Source: Streptomyces panaciradicis | GTDB taxonomy: Bacteria; Actinomycetota; Actinomycetes; Streptomycetales; Streptomycetaceae | DNA: 64,000 nt | Direction of reading: 5' to 3' | Assembly (NCBI RefSeq): GCF_023516615.1 | Contig: NZ_JAMGBF010000023.1 | Coordinates: 93,574 to 157,573, forward strand | Part shown: positions 1 through 10,514 of the stretch, piece by piece | Position numbering within the stretch: the first letter of the stretch is position 1 | Layout of the letters: each line of letters opens with the position of its first letter | Program-made: the position numbers and the translations under genes | The notes under the pieces: generated by a model | Seen by the model: the letters and a program-made list of their open reading frames with translations, nothing else | What the model was told of the DNA's origin: nothing | Database searches by the model: none

Positions 1-658
1 GGCGCCAGCGGGCGATCTTCCCGTGGTGGCCGCTGAGCAGCACCTCCGGGATGCCGCGGCCGCGCCACTCGGGCGGCTTGGTGTAGACGGGGCCCTCCAG
101 GAGGTTGGCCATGGCGCCGGGTGCGAAGGAGTCGTCGCGGTGCGACTCGGCGTTGCCGAGGACGCCGGGCAGCAGCCGGGCCACGGCCTCCGTGATCACC
201 AGGACGGCCGCCTCGCCGCCGGCGAGGACGTAGTCGCCGATGGACACCTCGTAGACGGGCATCCGGGTCGCGTACTCGTCGATCACCCGCCGGTCGATGC
301 CCTCGTAGCGGGCCGGCGTGAACACGAGCCAGGGCCGCTCGGAGAGTTCGACGGCCAGCTCCTGGGTGAAGGGGCGGCCGCTGGGGGTGGGGACGATCAG
401 CGCGGGCGCGCGGGAGCCCGTCTCGTAGCCGTCGGCGAGGACGGCGTCCAGGGCGTCGCCCCAGGGGTCGGTCTTCATGACCATGCCCGGGCCGCCGCCG
501 TAGGGGGTGTCGTCGACGGTGTTGTGGCGGTCGTGGGTCCACACGCGCAGGTCGTGCACCTGGACGTCGAGCTGACCACGCGCGCGTGCCTTGCCGACGA
601 GGGAGACGTTCAGGGGGTCGAGGTACTCGGGGAAGATCGTGACGACGTCGAGGCGCAT
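1..658 (-). CDS. trmD: tRNA (guanine-N1)-methyltransferase TrmD, 3' end outside window
   Basis: Methylates G37 N1 of tRNAs with a G at position 36, using S-adenosylmethionine, in the cytoplasm. Translation starts at the ATG (658 to 656) with MRLDVVTIFPEYLDPL and continues through the TrmD motifs DDTPYGGGPGMVM, PARYEGIDRRV and the trefoil-knot segment EVSIGDYVLAGGEAAV, ending at the window edge with LLSGHHGKIARWR. About 219 residues are visible; the family is usually near 240-280, so the C-terminal domain is missing here. It lies 3 nt downstream of rimM and is the last visible gene of the rpsP-khpA-rimM-trmD operon. Identification is secure. Confidence 0.96.
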   Translation of the reverse strand, partial: MRLDVVTIFPEYLDPLNVSLVGKARARGQLDVQVHDLRVWTHDRHNTVDDTPYGGGPGMVMKTDPWGDALDAVLADGYETGSRAPALIVPTPSGRPFTQELAVELSERPWLVFTPARYEGIDRRVIDEYATRMPVYEVSIGDYVLAGGEAAVLVITEAVARLLPGVLGNAESHRDDSFAPGAMANLLEGPVYTKPPEWRGRGIPEVLLSGHHGKIARWR

Positions 659-661
659 CGC

Positions 662-1204
662 TTACGACTCCTCCCGCGAGGAGACGACCTCGGCCCTGTC
701 GTCGATCAGGCCGGGCGGCGGGGCGATGACGGCCTTCTGCTCGGCCAGGTCGATCTCGGTGACGATCTCCTCGACGAAGGGGATCATCACCTCGCTGCCG
801 TCCGGGCGCTCGACGATGAAGAGGTCCTGGGAGGGCAGGTGCGAGATCTCGGTGATCCGGCCGACCTCGACCCCGTCGGCCGTGACCACGTCGAGGTCGA
901 TGAGCTGGTGGTCGTAGTACTCGTCCTCGTCCTCGGGCAGCTCGTCCGGGTCGATCTCGGCGATCAGGAGGGTGTTGCGCAGGGCCTCGGCGCCGGTGCG
1001 GTCGTTCACTCCCTCGAACCGCAGCAGGAGCCGGCCGCTGTGGACGCGGCCGGTCTCGATGGTGAGGGGACCGGTGGAGGCCGGGTCGGTGGCCAGGACG
1101 GCGCCGGGGGCGAGCCGCAGTTCGGGCTCGTCGGTACGGACCTCGACGGTGACCTCGCCCTTGATGCCGTGGGCGCGGCCGATCCGCGCGACTACGAGCT
1201 GCAC
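662..1204 (-). CDS. rimM: Ribosome maturation factor RimM
   Basis: Assists late 30S assembly by binding S19 and the 16S head domain. The 180 aa show the N-terminal RimM barrel ([24 protein letters not shown]) and a PRC-barrel half (residues about 90-165: [16 protein letters not shown], then [16 protein letters not shown]). Length is normal. It sits between khpA (84 nt upstream) and trmD (3 nt downstream), the standard position in the S16 operon. Confidence 0.96.
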   Translation of the reverse strand: MQLVVARIGRAHGIKGEVTVEVRTDEPELRLAPGAVLATDPASTGPLTIETGRVHSGRLLLRFEGVNDRTGAEALRNTLLIAEIDPDELPEDEDEYYDHQLIDLDVVTADGVEVGRITEISHLPSQDLFIVERPDGSEVMIPFVEEIVTEIDLAEQKAVIAPPPGLIDDRAEVVSSREES

Positions 1205-1287
1205 TTCTCAGGATCTCCTGTCATACGACTACGGGCCGGGGACGGCCCAGTGGCCCTCCCCGGCCCGAGCCGGTGCTGCGTTCGGCG

Positions 1288-1527
1288 TCAGCGGACGTGG
1301 TCGACGTCGACGAGGTCGACGCGGACACCACGGCCGCCGATGGCGCCCACGACGGTGCGCAGAGCGCGCGCGGTGCGGCCGTTGCGGCCGATCACCTTGC
1401 CGAGGTCGTCGGGGTGGACCCGGACCTCCAGGACGCGTCCGCGGCGCAGGTTGCGGGAAGCGACCTGCACATCGTCGGGGTTGTCGACGATGCCCTTCAC
1501 GAGGTGCTCGAGAGCCTCCTCGAGCAT
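1288..1527 (-). CDS. khpA: KH-domain RNA-binding protein KhpA
   Basis: A small single-KH-domain RNA-binding protein of 79 aa. The GxxG RNA-contact loop is seen in VIGRNGRTARALRTVV, and the rest fits the KH alpha-beta fold. It starts with an ATG 2 nt after the rpsP stop, which suggests translational coupling. In other bacteria KhpA pairs with KhpB (Jag/EloR) and affects RNA and cell-wall growth; its role in Streptomyces is inferred from the family only. Confidence 0.92.
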   Translation of the reverse strand: MLEEALEHLVKGIVDNPDDVQVASRNLRRGRVLEVRVHPDDLGKVIGRNGRTARALRTVVGAIGGRGVRVDLVDVDHVR

Positions 1528-1529
1528 GC

Positions 1530-1949
1530 TCAGGCCTCGGCCGACGCGGACTCGGCGGCGGCCTCGTCCTTCTTCTCCGCCTTCTTCTTCTGGGTGATCG
1601 CCTCACCCTTGCCCTCGTCGTCGCCACCCAGGGCCTCGAACGACGGGCGCGCCTTCTTGGGCTCGGCGACGAGCAGCGGAGCCGGGGCGGGCTCGCCCTT
1701 GAACTTCTGCCAGTCGCCGGTCTTCTTCAGGATGGCGAGAACCGGCTCGGTCGGCTGCGCGCCGACACCCAGCCAGTACGCCACACGCTCGGCGTCCACC
1801 TCGATGACCGACGGGTTGTAGGTCGGGTGGTACTTGCCGATCTCCTCGATCGCACGGCCGTCACGACGGGTGCGGGAGTCGGCGACGACGATGCGGTAGT
1901 GAGGCGAACGGATCTTGCCCAGACGCTTCAGCTTGATCTTGACTGCCAC
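1530..1949 (-). CDS. rpsP: 30S ribosomal protein S16
   Basis: A 30S subunit protein of 139 aa that starts [20 protein letters not shown], the canonical S16 N-terminus. The core ends near residue 85. The remaining C-terminal extension is rich in Lys, Glu and Ala ([19 protein letters not shown]), as expected for actinobacterial S16. It is the first gene of the operon with khpA, rimM and trmD. Confidence 0.97.
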   Translation of the reverse strand: MAVKIKLKRLGKIRSPHYRIVVADSRTRRDGRAIEEIGKYHPTYNPSVIEVDAERVAYWLGVGAQPTEPVLAILKKTGDWQKFKGEPAPAPLLVAEPKKARPSFEALGGDDEGKGEAITQKKKAEKKDEAAAESASAEA

Positions 1950-2324
1950 GGGAGTGGGTTCTCCTGGAATTGACGTGGTTGGGCACGGCGAGATTGCCGC
2001 GTGGGGTTGCGGTACCCGAGTGCCCGATGGACGCGTCAGCCGGAGGCGAGAGGGTTCCTGTGCGGCTGTCGAGTACAGCTAGCCATTGTGCCACACCCCG
2101 CGGCTCGCTTCGGACCGGCGGCCGCCGGCGCCGGGCATGCCGAAGCGGCGCCCGGCCCCGCATCCGCCGTCACGGCGTCGGCGCAGCCCGGCGCTGCCGG
2201 GTGCCGCCCGCGTCCACCCGTGCCGCTGAGTGCGGCGTGCGTGCTCGCGGGCGGCGGTCGGCTCGCCTGCCCACGGTGCCCGGATCCCGGCAGCCACGAG
2301 TTGCCGGCACTCCGAGGCGCGCGG
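1950..2324. other. Intergenic region upstream of rpsP, no gene seen
   Basis: 375 nt separate the rpsP start from the stop of the SprT-like gene; both genes are on the minus strand. The region must hold the rpsP operon promoter. It is GC-rich with some self-complementary patches (around 2105-2160), but I find no clear terminator, promoter hexamers or supportable coding frame. Confidence 0.5.
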
Positions 2325-2921
2325 TCATGCCGCCCCGACGACCTCCGGGATCCGGAACGGCTTGCCGCAGCCGCCGCAGACGATCGGGGCCTGGGCCAGG
2401 ACGGAGGGGACGACCCGGACGTTGCGGCCGCAGTCGCAGACGGCCTTCACCCGCACGCCGCCCCCGGAGGAGCCGTGGCGGGCGGCGGGGCCGCGGAAGC
2501 TCTTCGGGGTGTCCGCCGCCGTCGCCACCGTGTGAGCCTTCAGCGCGCGCTGGAGGCGGTCGATGGTCGGGCGGTAGCGGCGCTTGGCCTCGGGGTTGAG
2601 CGTGACCAGCGAGAAGCCGCTGCTGGGATGCGGCTCCTCGGGGTGGTCCAGGCCCAGCTCCTCGGCGATGGCGAGGAATCGGCGGTTGTGGTATCGGCCG
2701 GCGCGGGAGGTGTCGCGCACGCCGCGCGCGGCGGCGATGCCGTGGACTGCCTCATGGAGCAGTCGCTCGAAGGAGAGTTCGTGCCCGCACGCGGACGACG
2801 ACTCTCCGATCAGGGACTCTGGCGCGGCGAGATCGGGCAGCTCGGGGTGGTACCGCTGAATGTCGGCCCACGCCTGTGCCAGCTCCGCGGCGAGAACAGG
2901 TGGTGTCTGTGTCGTGCTCAC
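2325..2921 (-). CDS. SprT-like putative zinc metalloprotein
   Basis: 198 aa. The sequence shows a HEAVH zinc-protease motif (residues 56-60), a likely third ligand in RYHNRRF (His78), and a C-terminal zinc ribbon (CDC at 162-164, CGGC at 182-185). This layout is that of SprT/Spartan-like proteins, which in eukaryotes clear DNA-protein crosslinks; the function here is inferred. The gene starts ATG at 2921 and is monocistronic, upstream of the rpsP promoter region. It is conserved in this position in streptomycetes as far as I recall, but I know no experimental assignment. Confidence 0.7.
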   Translation of the reverse strand: MSTTQTPPVLAAELAQAWADIQRYHPELPDLAAPESLIGESSSACGHELSFERLLHEAVHGIAAARGVRDTSRAGRYHNRRFLAIAEELGLDHPEEPHPSSGFSLVTLNPEAKRRYRPTIDRLQRALKAHTVATAADTPKSFRGPAARHGSSGGGVRVKAVCDCGRNVRVVPSVLAQAPIVCGGCGKPFRIPEVVGAA

Positions 2922-3454
2922 GTAATGACAACGAGCGGGGGTGCCGCTGTGTTCCTATTCCGGGGCATCCCAAATAATTTGCACGTACCCGTCAGTTGCC
3001 GCTGATGCGTGGAGACGAGGGCGGGTGCGCTGATCTGCGGAGAAGCCTCACAGCTCGTACCAAGCCGGTACGTAGGGTGACGTACGCACCGGCACGTAGA
3101 TCGTGTCCACGCGTCGGTGCGGCTGTGCTCCGCAGGTGCGCAAGAGGCGTTTCGGTCGCTCTCGACCCGGAACGGCTCTGCCTCGGTAAGCGCCCGCGGG
3201 GGCAGCGACGTTACCGGGCGCGCGAGCACCCCCCGCCACCGGCCCGTCGGCGCAGAGCAGACACCCTACGGGCCCAGGTTGCCGGCATGTGAAATCTCGC
3301 CACTCGGGCGCCGAACCCTCAAGCAGGGGCCCACGAGCACTGGACGAGCGGTCGAGTGCGGAGTTACCTGGCATACGGGGGGAGTGCGAGCGCACGTCAC
3401 GGGGGCCAGGAAAACGGGCACAGCTGCAACTCTCGGCGGATTGGGGCGCTTTTC
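2922..3454. other. Long divergent intergenic region
   Basis: 533 nt lie between two divergent genes, the SprT-like gene and the methyltransferase. The only structure I can point to is the GTACGT inverted repeat at 3068-3085 and repeated TACG-rich words around it. Several short open frames cross this region on both strands, but none has a ribosome-binding site or a recognisable product. Confidence 0.5.
3068..3085. promoter_or_regulatory. Inverted repeat GTACGT-N6-ACGTAC
   Basis: Perfect 6-bp arms separated by AGGGTG, with a further CACGTAG word about 15 nt away. The arms are themselves palindromic, which lowers the significance. It may be a regulator site in the divergent promoter region; no regulator can be named. 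Confidence 0.3.
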
Positions 3455-4318
3455 ATGACACCTACGCTCGTGCGGCAGCACCGGACCCACGCGGGCACGA
3501 CACCCCGTGTGGATCTGTGTGCACGCGCGCGTGACTGGTCCGAGATACAGGAGCGGATGCTGGTGCCGCTCTACGAGGCCGTCTACGAGCGACTCGAGGT
3601 CGGAACCGGCACGCGCCTTCTGGCCCTCGGCTGCGGCAGCGGGCTCTCCCTGCTGATGGCCGCTTCCAGAGGCGCGGCCGTCACCGGTGTCGAGCGCTCG
3701 TCCCCCGAACGGCTCGCCCTGGCGCGGCAGCGGCTGCTGCCGGAGGCGTGGGGGGCACGCGCGCGTGCGGATGTCCGGATCGTCGACGGCTCACCCGAGG
3801 ACCTGGCGGCCGCGGGCGACGCGGAGACGCCCGCGTTCACCCTGGTGACCGCCTTCGAGCCCCTCGGCTGGGCGGGCGACTCGGAGGGGGTCGGCGGTCT
3901 GCTGCGGGAGGCGATACCGCTCGCCGAGCGCGGAGCGCCCGTGGTGCTGGCCGGCTGGGGTCCGCCGGAGCGCTGCGCCTCGGCGTCCGTGCTGCGGGTG
4001 GCCCGCAAGCTGGCGGACCCGCTGCGCAGCGCGGGCAGTTGGCGTCCCGCCCTGCGCGACGATTTGGAGGAGGTGGCCCAGCGGTCCGGTCTGCGGCCGG
4101 ACGGCTCCGGGCGGGTCGCCTGCCCCTTCGGGTACGCCGACACCGACAGCGCGCTCAAGGGGCTGCTGTCGACCGGTCTGTTCGACGCGGCGATCACGGC
4201 GACGGATCGCACGCAGGTCAACAAGGAATTGACAGAAGCGCTGCACCCGTATGTGCGCGGGGACGGGACGGTGTGGATGCACAACGTCTTCCGGTACCTG
4301 ATAGCGCGCGTCCCCTAG
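3455..4318 (+). CDS. Class I SAM-dependent methyltransferase
   Basis: 287 aa from the ATG at 3455 (MTPTLVRQHRTHAG). Motif I is clear: LLALGCGSGLSLLMAA (residues about 50-65), followed by an acidic motif II (VTGVERS) and the usual Rossmann pattern. An earlier in-frame start at 3356 would add an unconvincing Arg-rich leader. The substrate is unknown: no neighbouring biosynthetic genes point to one. The gene stands alone, divergent from the SprT-like gene and convergent with ffh across a hairpin terminator. Confidence 0.75.
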   Translation: MTPTLVRQHRTHAGTTPRVDLCARARDWSEIQERMLVPLYEAVYERLEVGTGTRLLALGCGSGLSLLMAASRGAAVTGVERSSPERLALARQRLLPEAWGARARADVRIVDGSPEDLAAAGDAETPAFTLVTAFEPLGWAGDSEGVGGLLREAIPLAERGAPVVLAGWGPPERCASASVLRVARKLADPLRSAGSWRPALRDDLEEVAQRSGLRPDGSGRVACPFGYADTDSALKGLLSTGLFDAAITATDRTQVNKELTEALHPYVRGDGTVWMHNVFRYLIARVP

Positions 4319-4342
4319 GCGACACGATTGGCCGAAAGCAGC

Positions 4343-4383
4343 GGGGCCGGTCGCCGCGACGAGACGTCACGACAACCGGCCCC
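4343..4383. terminator. Bidirectional hairpin between methyltransferase gene and ffh
   Basis: Arms GGGGCCGGT (4343-4351) and ACCGGCCCC (4375-4383) are perfectly complementary around a 23-nt loop. It sits in the 80-nt gap of two convergent genes. No U-tract, as is common in Streptomyces terminators. Confidence 0.55.
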
Positions 4384-4398
4384 GGCGGGCCGCAGCGG

Positions 4399-5949
4399 TC
4401 AGCCCATGAACTTCTTGAACTCGTCGGGCAGCTCGAAGTCCTGCGGGGCCTGCTGGCCCGGCACGCCGAAGGCGCCGCCCTGAGCGGCGGCCGCGCGCCG
4501 GGCGGCCTCCTCCTGCTCCTGCTGCTTGCGCTTCATCGGGTTGCCGGAGCGCTGCTTGCCCTTGGCCTTCTTCGGCTGCTTCTTGGCGCGGCCGGGGCCG
4601 CCGCCCATGCCCGGGATCCCCGGCATACCGGGCATGCCGCCGCCCTGGGCCATGCGGGACATCATCTTGCGGGCCTCGAAGAACCGCTCGACCAGGTTCT
4701 TCACCGCGCTGACCTCGACGCCGGAGCCCTTGGCGATACGGGCGCGGCGGGAGCCGTTGATGATCGTCGGGTCCTGGCGCTCGCCCGGCGTCATCGACTT
4801 GATGATGGCGGCCGTGCGGTCGACGTCCCGCTCGTCGATGTTGTTGATCTGGTCCTTGATCTGGCCCATGCCGGGCAGCATCCCGAGCAGCTTCGAGATG
4901 GAGCCCATCTTCCTGACCTGCTCCATCTGGGCCAGGAAGTCGTCGAGGGTGAAGTCCTGGCCCTTCTTGGAGGCCAGCTTCTCGGCCATCTTCTGGGCTT
5001 CGGCCTGGTCGAAGGTCTTCTCCGCCTGCTCGATCAGGGTGAGCAGGTCACCCATGTCGAGGATGCGGGAGGCCATCCGGTCCGGGTGGAAGGCGTCGAA
5101 GTCCTCGAGCTTCTCACCGTTCGACGCGAACATGATCGGCTTGCCGGTGATCTGCCGGATGGACAGCGCGGCACCGCCGCGGGCGTCGCCGTCGAGCTTG
5201 GAGAGCACCACGCCGTCGAAGCCGACGCCGTCGCGGAATGCCTCGGCGGTGTTGACGGCGTCCTGACCGATCATCGCGTCGACGACGAAGAGGATCTCGT
5301 CGGGCGAGACCGCGTCCCGGATGTCCGCGGCCTGCTGCATCATGTCCTGGTCGATGCCGAGGCGGCCGGCGGTGTCCACGATCACGATGTCGTGGACCTT
5401 GGACTTCGCGAACTCGATGGAGTCCTTGGCGACCTTGACCGGGTCGCCGACGCCGTTGCCCGGCTCGGGCGCGTACACCGCGACGCCCGCGCGCTCGGCG
5501 ACCACGCTCAGCTGGTTCACGGCGTTCGGGCGCTGGAGGTCGGCGGCGACCAGCAGCGGCGAGTGGCCCTGCTCCTTCAGCCAGCGGCCGAGCTTGCCCG
5601 CGAGGGTGGTCTTACCGGCACCCTGCAGACCCGCCAGCATGATCACGGTGGGCGGCTGCTTGGCGAAGCGCAGGCGCCGGGTCTCGCCGCCGAGGATCGT
5701 GACGAGCTCGTCGTTGACGATCTTCAGGACCTGCTGGGCCGGGTTCAGCGCGCGGGAGACCTCGGCGCCGAGGGCGCGCTCCTTGACGTTCTTGATGAAC
5801 GTGCGCACGACGGGCAGGGCCACGTCCGCCTCGAGCAGCGCGATGCGGATCTCGCGCGCGGTGGCGTCGATGTCCGCCTCGCTCAGACGCCCCTTGCCGC
5901 GCAGATTCTTGAAGGTCGCTGAGAGGCGATCGGAGAGAGTGTCGAACAC
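4399..5949 (-). CDS. ffh: Signal recognition particle protein Ffh
   Basis: The SRP GTPase that binds signal peptides and 4.5S RNA and docks on FtsY. The GTG start at 5949 gives 516 aa beginning (M)FDTLSDRLSATFKNLRGKG, the family N-terminus; a longer frame upstream looks spurious. Visible parts: N domain (1-90), P-loop LQGAGKTTLAGKLG, DTAGRLG, the G4-like motif SKLDGDARGG, and a Met-rich M domain (about 300-450). The C-terminal tail is Gly/Met/Pro- and Lys-rich. ftsY, its receptor partner, is about 8 kb away in the same window. Confidence 0.96.
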   Translation of the reverse strand: MFDTLSDRLSATFKNLRGKGRLSEADIDATAREIRIALLEADVALPVVRTFIKNVKERALGAEVSRALNPAQQVLKIVNDELVTILGGETRRLRFAKQPPTVIMLAGLQGAGKTTLAGKLGRWLKEQGHSPLLVAADLQRPNAVNQLSVVAERAGVAVYAPEPGNGVGDPVKVAKDSIEFAKSKVHDIVIVDTAGRLGIDQDMMQQAADIRDAVSPDEILFVVDAMIGQDAVNTAEAFRDGVGFDGVVLSKLDGDARGGAALSIRQITGKPIMFASNGEKLEDFDAFHPDRMASRILDMGDLLTLIEQAEKTFDQAEAQKMAEKLASKKGQDFTLDDFLAQMEQVRKMGSISKLLGMLPGMGQIKDQINNIDERDVDRTAAIIKSMTPGERQDPTIINGSRRARIAKGSGVEVSAVKNLVERFFEARKMMSRMAQGGGMPGMPGIPGMGGGPGRAKKQPKKAKGKQRSGNPMKRKQQEQEEAARRAAAAQGGAFGVPGQQAPQDFELPDEFKKFMG

Positions 5950-6042
5950 GGCGGCGTCGGTCCTCGGAGTCGGGGGCAGTGTGAGCGTCTTCCAGGGTAT
6001 CCGGACGCGCAAGACAATCGTCCCCGCCCGGCACCTTCGCCG

Positions 6043-8490
6043 TCACCCGCGCAGGGTCTCCTCCAGCTTGCGCGCCACCGAGGCCGCCTCCTCGCCGGGC
6101 AGCGGCGCCCCCTCGGGTCCGGTGACGTAGAAGGCGTCCACGGCGTTCGCGCCGAGGGTGGACACGTGCATGCTGCGCACGCGCACCTTCGCGTCGTCCA
6201 GGGCGCGCCCGATGCGGTGCAGCAGGCCGGGGGCGTCCTGCGCCCGCACCTCGATGACCGTGGCGTGCCGCGAGGCCGCCGAGGCGACCGTCACGCGGGC
6301 CGGCGGGGCGACCACGCCCCGGCGGCGCGGGTAGGCGGCGTCGCGCTCGGCGAGGCGTCCGGCGATGTCCAGGGAGCCGTCCAGGGCCCGTACGAGATCG
6401 GCTCGCAGACGGGCGGCCTGCGGCAGGGAGCCGTACTCGGCGGCCACCCGCCAGTCCAGCAGCAGGACCGCGCCCTCGACGCCGTCCGGCAGGTCCAGGG
6501 CCCGCAGCTCCGCCGTGCGGACGGTCAGCCGGTGCACGGCGAGGACGCCGGCGACCGCGGGCAGCACGCCCGGCTGGTCCGGTACGGCGATCAGCAGCTC
6601 CACGCCGAGCGGCTCGGGGTCGGCGGGCGGCTGGTCCTCGGCCGGCGGTTCGGTCTGCGCGCGCAGGGACAGCACGGGGCTGCCGGTGGCGAGCGCCTCG
6701 ATGGCGAGCCGTTCCTGCTCGGCCGTGGGCGCGGCGGCCTCGGGCTCCTCGGGCGCGTCCCCCGCGAGGACCGCCGAGACGCGCTTGACGAGGTCCGCGA
6801 CGAGCGAACCGCGCCAGGACGACCAGGCCGCCGGGCCAGTGGCCAGCGCGTCCGCCTCCGTGAGCGCGTGCAGCAGCTCCAGCGTCCCCTGCGAGCCGAC
6901 CGCGTCGGCGACCGATCGCACGGTGGCCGGGTCCTCCAGGTCGCGCCGGGTGGCGGTGTCGACGAGCAGCAGGTGGTGACGGACGAGGGTGGCGAGTACG
7001 GCGACGTCCTCGCGGTCGAAGCCGATGCGGGCGGCGACGTCGCGGGCGATGATCTCGCCGGCCACCGAGTGGTCGCCGGGCCAGCCCTTGCCGATGTCGT
7101 GCAGCAGCGCGGCGACCAGGAGGAGGTCGGGGCGGTGGACGCGGCGGGTGAACTCGGAGGCGCGCACGGCCGTCTCGATCAGGTGCCGGTCGACGGTCCA
7201 GATGTGCACGGCGTTGCGCTGCGGGCGGCAGCGCACCCGCTCCCAGTCGGGCAGCAGCCGGGTGATCAGCCCCTCCGCCTCCAGCGCCTCCCACACCTCG
7301 ACGGTCGGGCGGCCCGAGCCGAGCAGCGTCACCAGCTGTTCGCGCGCCTCGGCGGGCCAGGGCGTGGGCAGGGGGCGCGCGACGGACGCCATGCGCCGTA
7401 CGGCGTGCAGGGAGAGCGGGAGTCCGGCCTGCGCGGCGGCCGCGGCGGCGCGCAGCGGCAGAACGGGATCGCGCTCGGGGCGCGCGGCGCGGGCGAGCAC
7501 CACCTCGCCTTCCTGCTCGACCACGCCCTCGGCCAGCGGGGAGCGCTCGGCGACCGGCTTCGCGCCGCCCAGCATGGCGCGCAGCCGTGGCCGCACGGCG
7601 CGCGATCGCAGCACGCGCCCCACCTCGCGCCAGGTGACGTCACTGGCGTAGGAGATGGTCCGCGCCGCCTCGTAGACCTGGCGCAGCAGGGTGTCGGCGT
7701 CCAGGAGTCCGAGCTCGGCGGCGACCTGGTCCTGTTCCTGCAGCGCGAGCCGGTCGGTGGCGCGCCCGGTGGCGAGGTGGAGTGCGTCGCGGACGTCCAG
7801 GAGCCGGCGCCGGGCGTCGTCGAGGCCCTCGCGGGGGGCGTCGGCCAGCCAGGAGGCGGCGACGGCGCGCAGGGCGGTGGCGTCGCGCAGGCCGCCGCGG
7901 GCCTCCTTCAGGTCGGGTTCGAGGAGGTACTGCAGCTCGCCCTGGCGTTCGGCGCGCTCGGAGCACAGCTCCTGGAGTTCGGGGAGGCGTTTGGGCGCCT
8001 GGTTGCGCCAGTCGGCGAGGACGGCCGTGCGCAGACCGGCCGTGAGGCCGAGGTCTCCGGCGATGTGGCGGGCGTCCAGCAGGCCGAGCTGGACCTTCAG
8101 GTCCTCTCCGGCCGTCTTGCGGGCCTCCCCCGGCGTGCGCACGGAGTGGTCCAGGGAGAGGCCGAGGTCCCAGACGGGGTACCAGATGCGGTCGGCCAGG
8201 GCGGCGACCGCCTTGGGGTCGCCGCCGTCGTGGAGGAGGAGCAGGTCCAGGTCGCTGCGCGGGGACAGCTCGCCGCGGCCGTAGCCGCCGACGGCGATCA
8301 GCGAGGCGCCGCGCAGTCCCTCGGAGCCGGCGGCGAACAGGCCGGTGAGCCATTCGTCGGTCAGCCGGGAGAGGGCCGCACGGCGCGGCGGCCCGGACTG
8401 CGCCCCCTCCGTGAGGAGACGCAGCCGGGCCGCCGCGTAGCCGCTGGGTCCCGAGTCCTCTGCTTCGTTGTGCACGTCCGTACTCGACAC
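6043..8490 (-). CDS. glnD: [Protein-PII] uridylyl/adenylyl-transferase GlnD
   Basis: Modifies and demodifies the PII protein in response to nitrogen state; in Streptomyces the modification is adenylylation. 815 aa from the GTG at 8490, preceded by AGGAG 8 nt upstream. Domains: nucleotidyltransferase with GGYGRGELSPRSDLD (about 80-95), PII-UTase region, HD domain with HDIGKGWPGDHS, then two ACT domains (IAVPDQPGVLPAVAGVL and EVRAQDAPGLLHRIGRAL). It is the third gene of amtB-glnK-glnD; glnK ends 25 nt upstream. Confidence 0.95.
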   Translation of the reverse strand: MSSTDVHNEAEDSGPSGYAAARLRLLTEGAQSGPPRRAALSRLTDEWLTGLFAAGSEGLRGASLIAVGGYGRGELSPRSDLDLLLLHDGGDPKAVAALADRIWYPVWDLGLSLDHSVRTPGEARKTAGEDLKVQLGLLDARHIAGDLGLTAGLRTAVLADWRNQAPKRLPELQELCSERAERQGELQYLLEPDLKEARGGLRDATALRAVAASWLADAPREGLDDARRRLLDVRDALHLATGRATDRLALQEQDQVAAELGLLDADTLLRQVYEAARTISYASDVTWREVGRVLRSRAVRPRLRAMLGGAKPVAERSPLAEGVVEQEGEVVLARAARPERDPVLPLRAAAAAAQAGLPLSLHAVRRMASVARPLPTPWPAEAREQLVTLLGSGRPTVEVWEALEAEGLITRLLPDWERVRCRPQRNAVHIWTVDRHLIETAVRASEFTRRVHRPDLLLVAALLHDIGKGWPGDHSVAGEIIARDVAARIGFDREDVAVLATLVRHHLLLVDTATRRDLEDPATVRSVADAVGSQGTLELLHALTEADALATGPAAWSSWRGSLVADLVKRVSAVLAGDAPEEPEAAAPTAEQERLAIEALATGSPVLSLRAQTEPPAEDQPPADPEPLGVELLIAVPDQPGVLPAVAGVLAVHRLTVRTAELRALDLPDGVEGAVLLLDWRVAAEYGSLPQAARLRADLVRALDGSLDIAGRLAERDAAYPRRRGVVAPPARVTVASAASRHATVIEVRAQDAPGLLHRIGRALDDAKVRVRSMHVSTLGANAVDAFYVTGPEGAPLPGEEAASVARKLEETLRG

Positions 8491-8515
8491 CCAGCAGCTC
8501 CTGTTCTTCTTTCCG

Positions 8516-10191
<1,676 letters not shown>

Positions 10192-10514
10192 CGGCGTCTC
10201 CTCGTCGGTTGGTACGGCCCCGTGCGGGTCGGAGCGTGTGAGCGGTCCGGTCGTGAGGGGTGGGCCGGTTATGCGCCATGAGATTGGCGCAGCGCGGTTT
10301 CCGTGGAAGCCCCTGGTTGTTTCACCGGAGTGACGAAGGCGCCCTGCGTGTTACGGATCGATGAATCGCGAGATGCCCGGCTGCGCGATCGTTATCGTGG
10401 CGCAACCTTCGAGGAAGACGAAAACCGGCCGCGGCGGGCCTTCCGATGACCTGGCACGGGGGAGCCGAGTCGGGCAGTTCGGGAGGGCCGGCCGCGGCCG
10501 GGGTTCAGGGGATG
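10192..10514. other. Regulatory region between nsdA and amtB
   Basis: 323 nt without a gene between the nsdA stop and the amtB start, both on the minus strand. It holds the GlnR-type box described separately and must hold the amtB promoter. Between 10420 and 10510 there are GC-rich self-complementary words that could end nsdA transcription, but no clean hairpin. Confidence 0.5.
10319..10334 (-). promoter_or_regulatory. GlnR box upstream of amtB
   Basis: Read on the minus strand the site is GTCAC-TCCGGT-GAAAC, an exact match to the Streptomyces GlnR pattern gTnAc-n6-GaAAc. A further GTAAC word lies 15 nt upstream (10350-10354), close to but not at the spacing of a second tandem box. It is about 128 nt from the amtB start. 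amtB-glnK-glnD is a known GlnR target in S. coelicolor, so the assignment is natural. Confidence 0.8.

Noticed and set aside
2079..2297. Small ORFs in the rpsP upstream region
   Set aside because: Arg/Gly-rich, no ribosome-binding site, no family; typical GC-rich noise.
3748..5922. Long plus-strand frame covering part of the methyltransferase and all of ffh
   Set aside because: Composition bias only; ffh is certain on the opposite strand.
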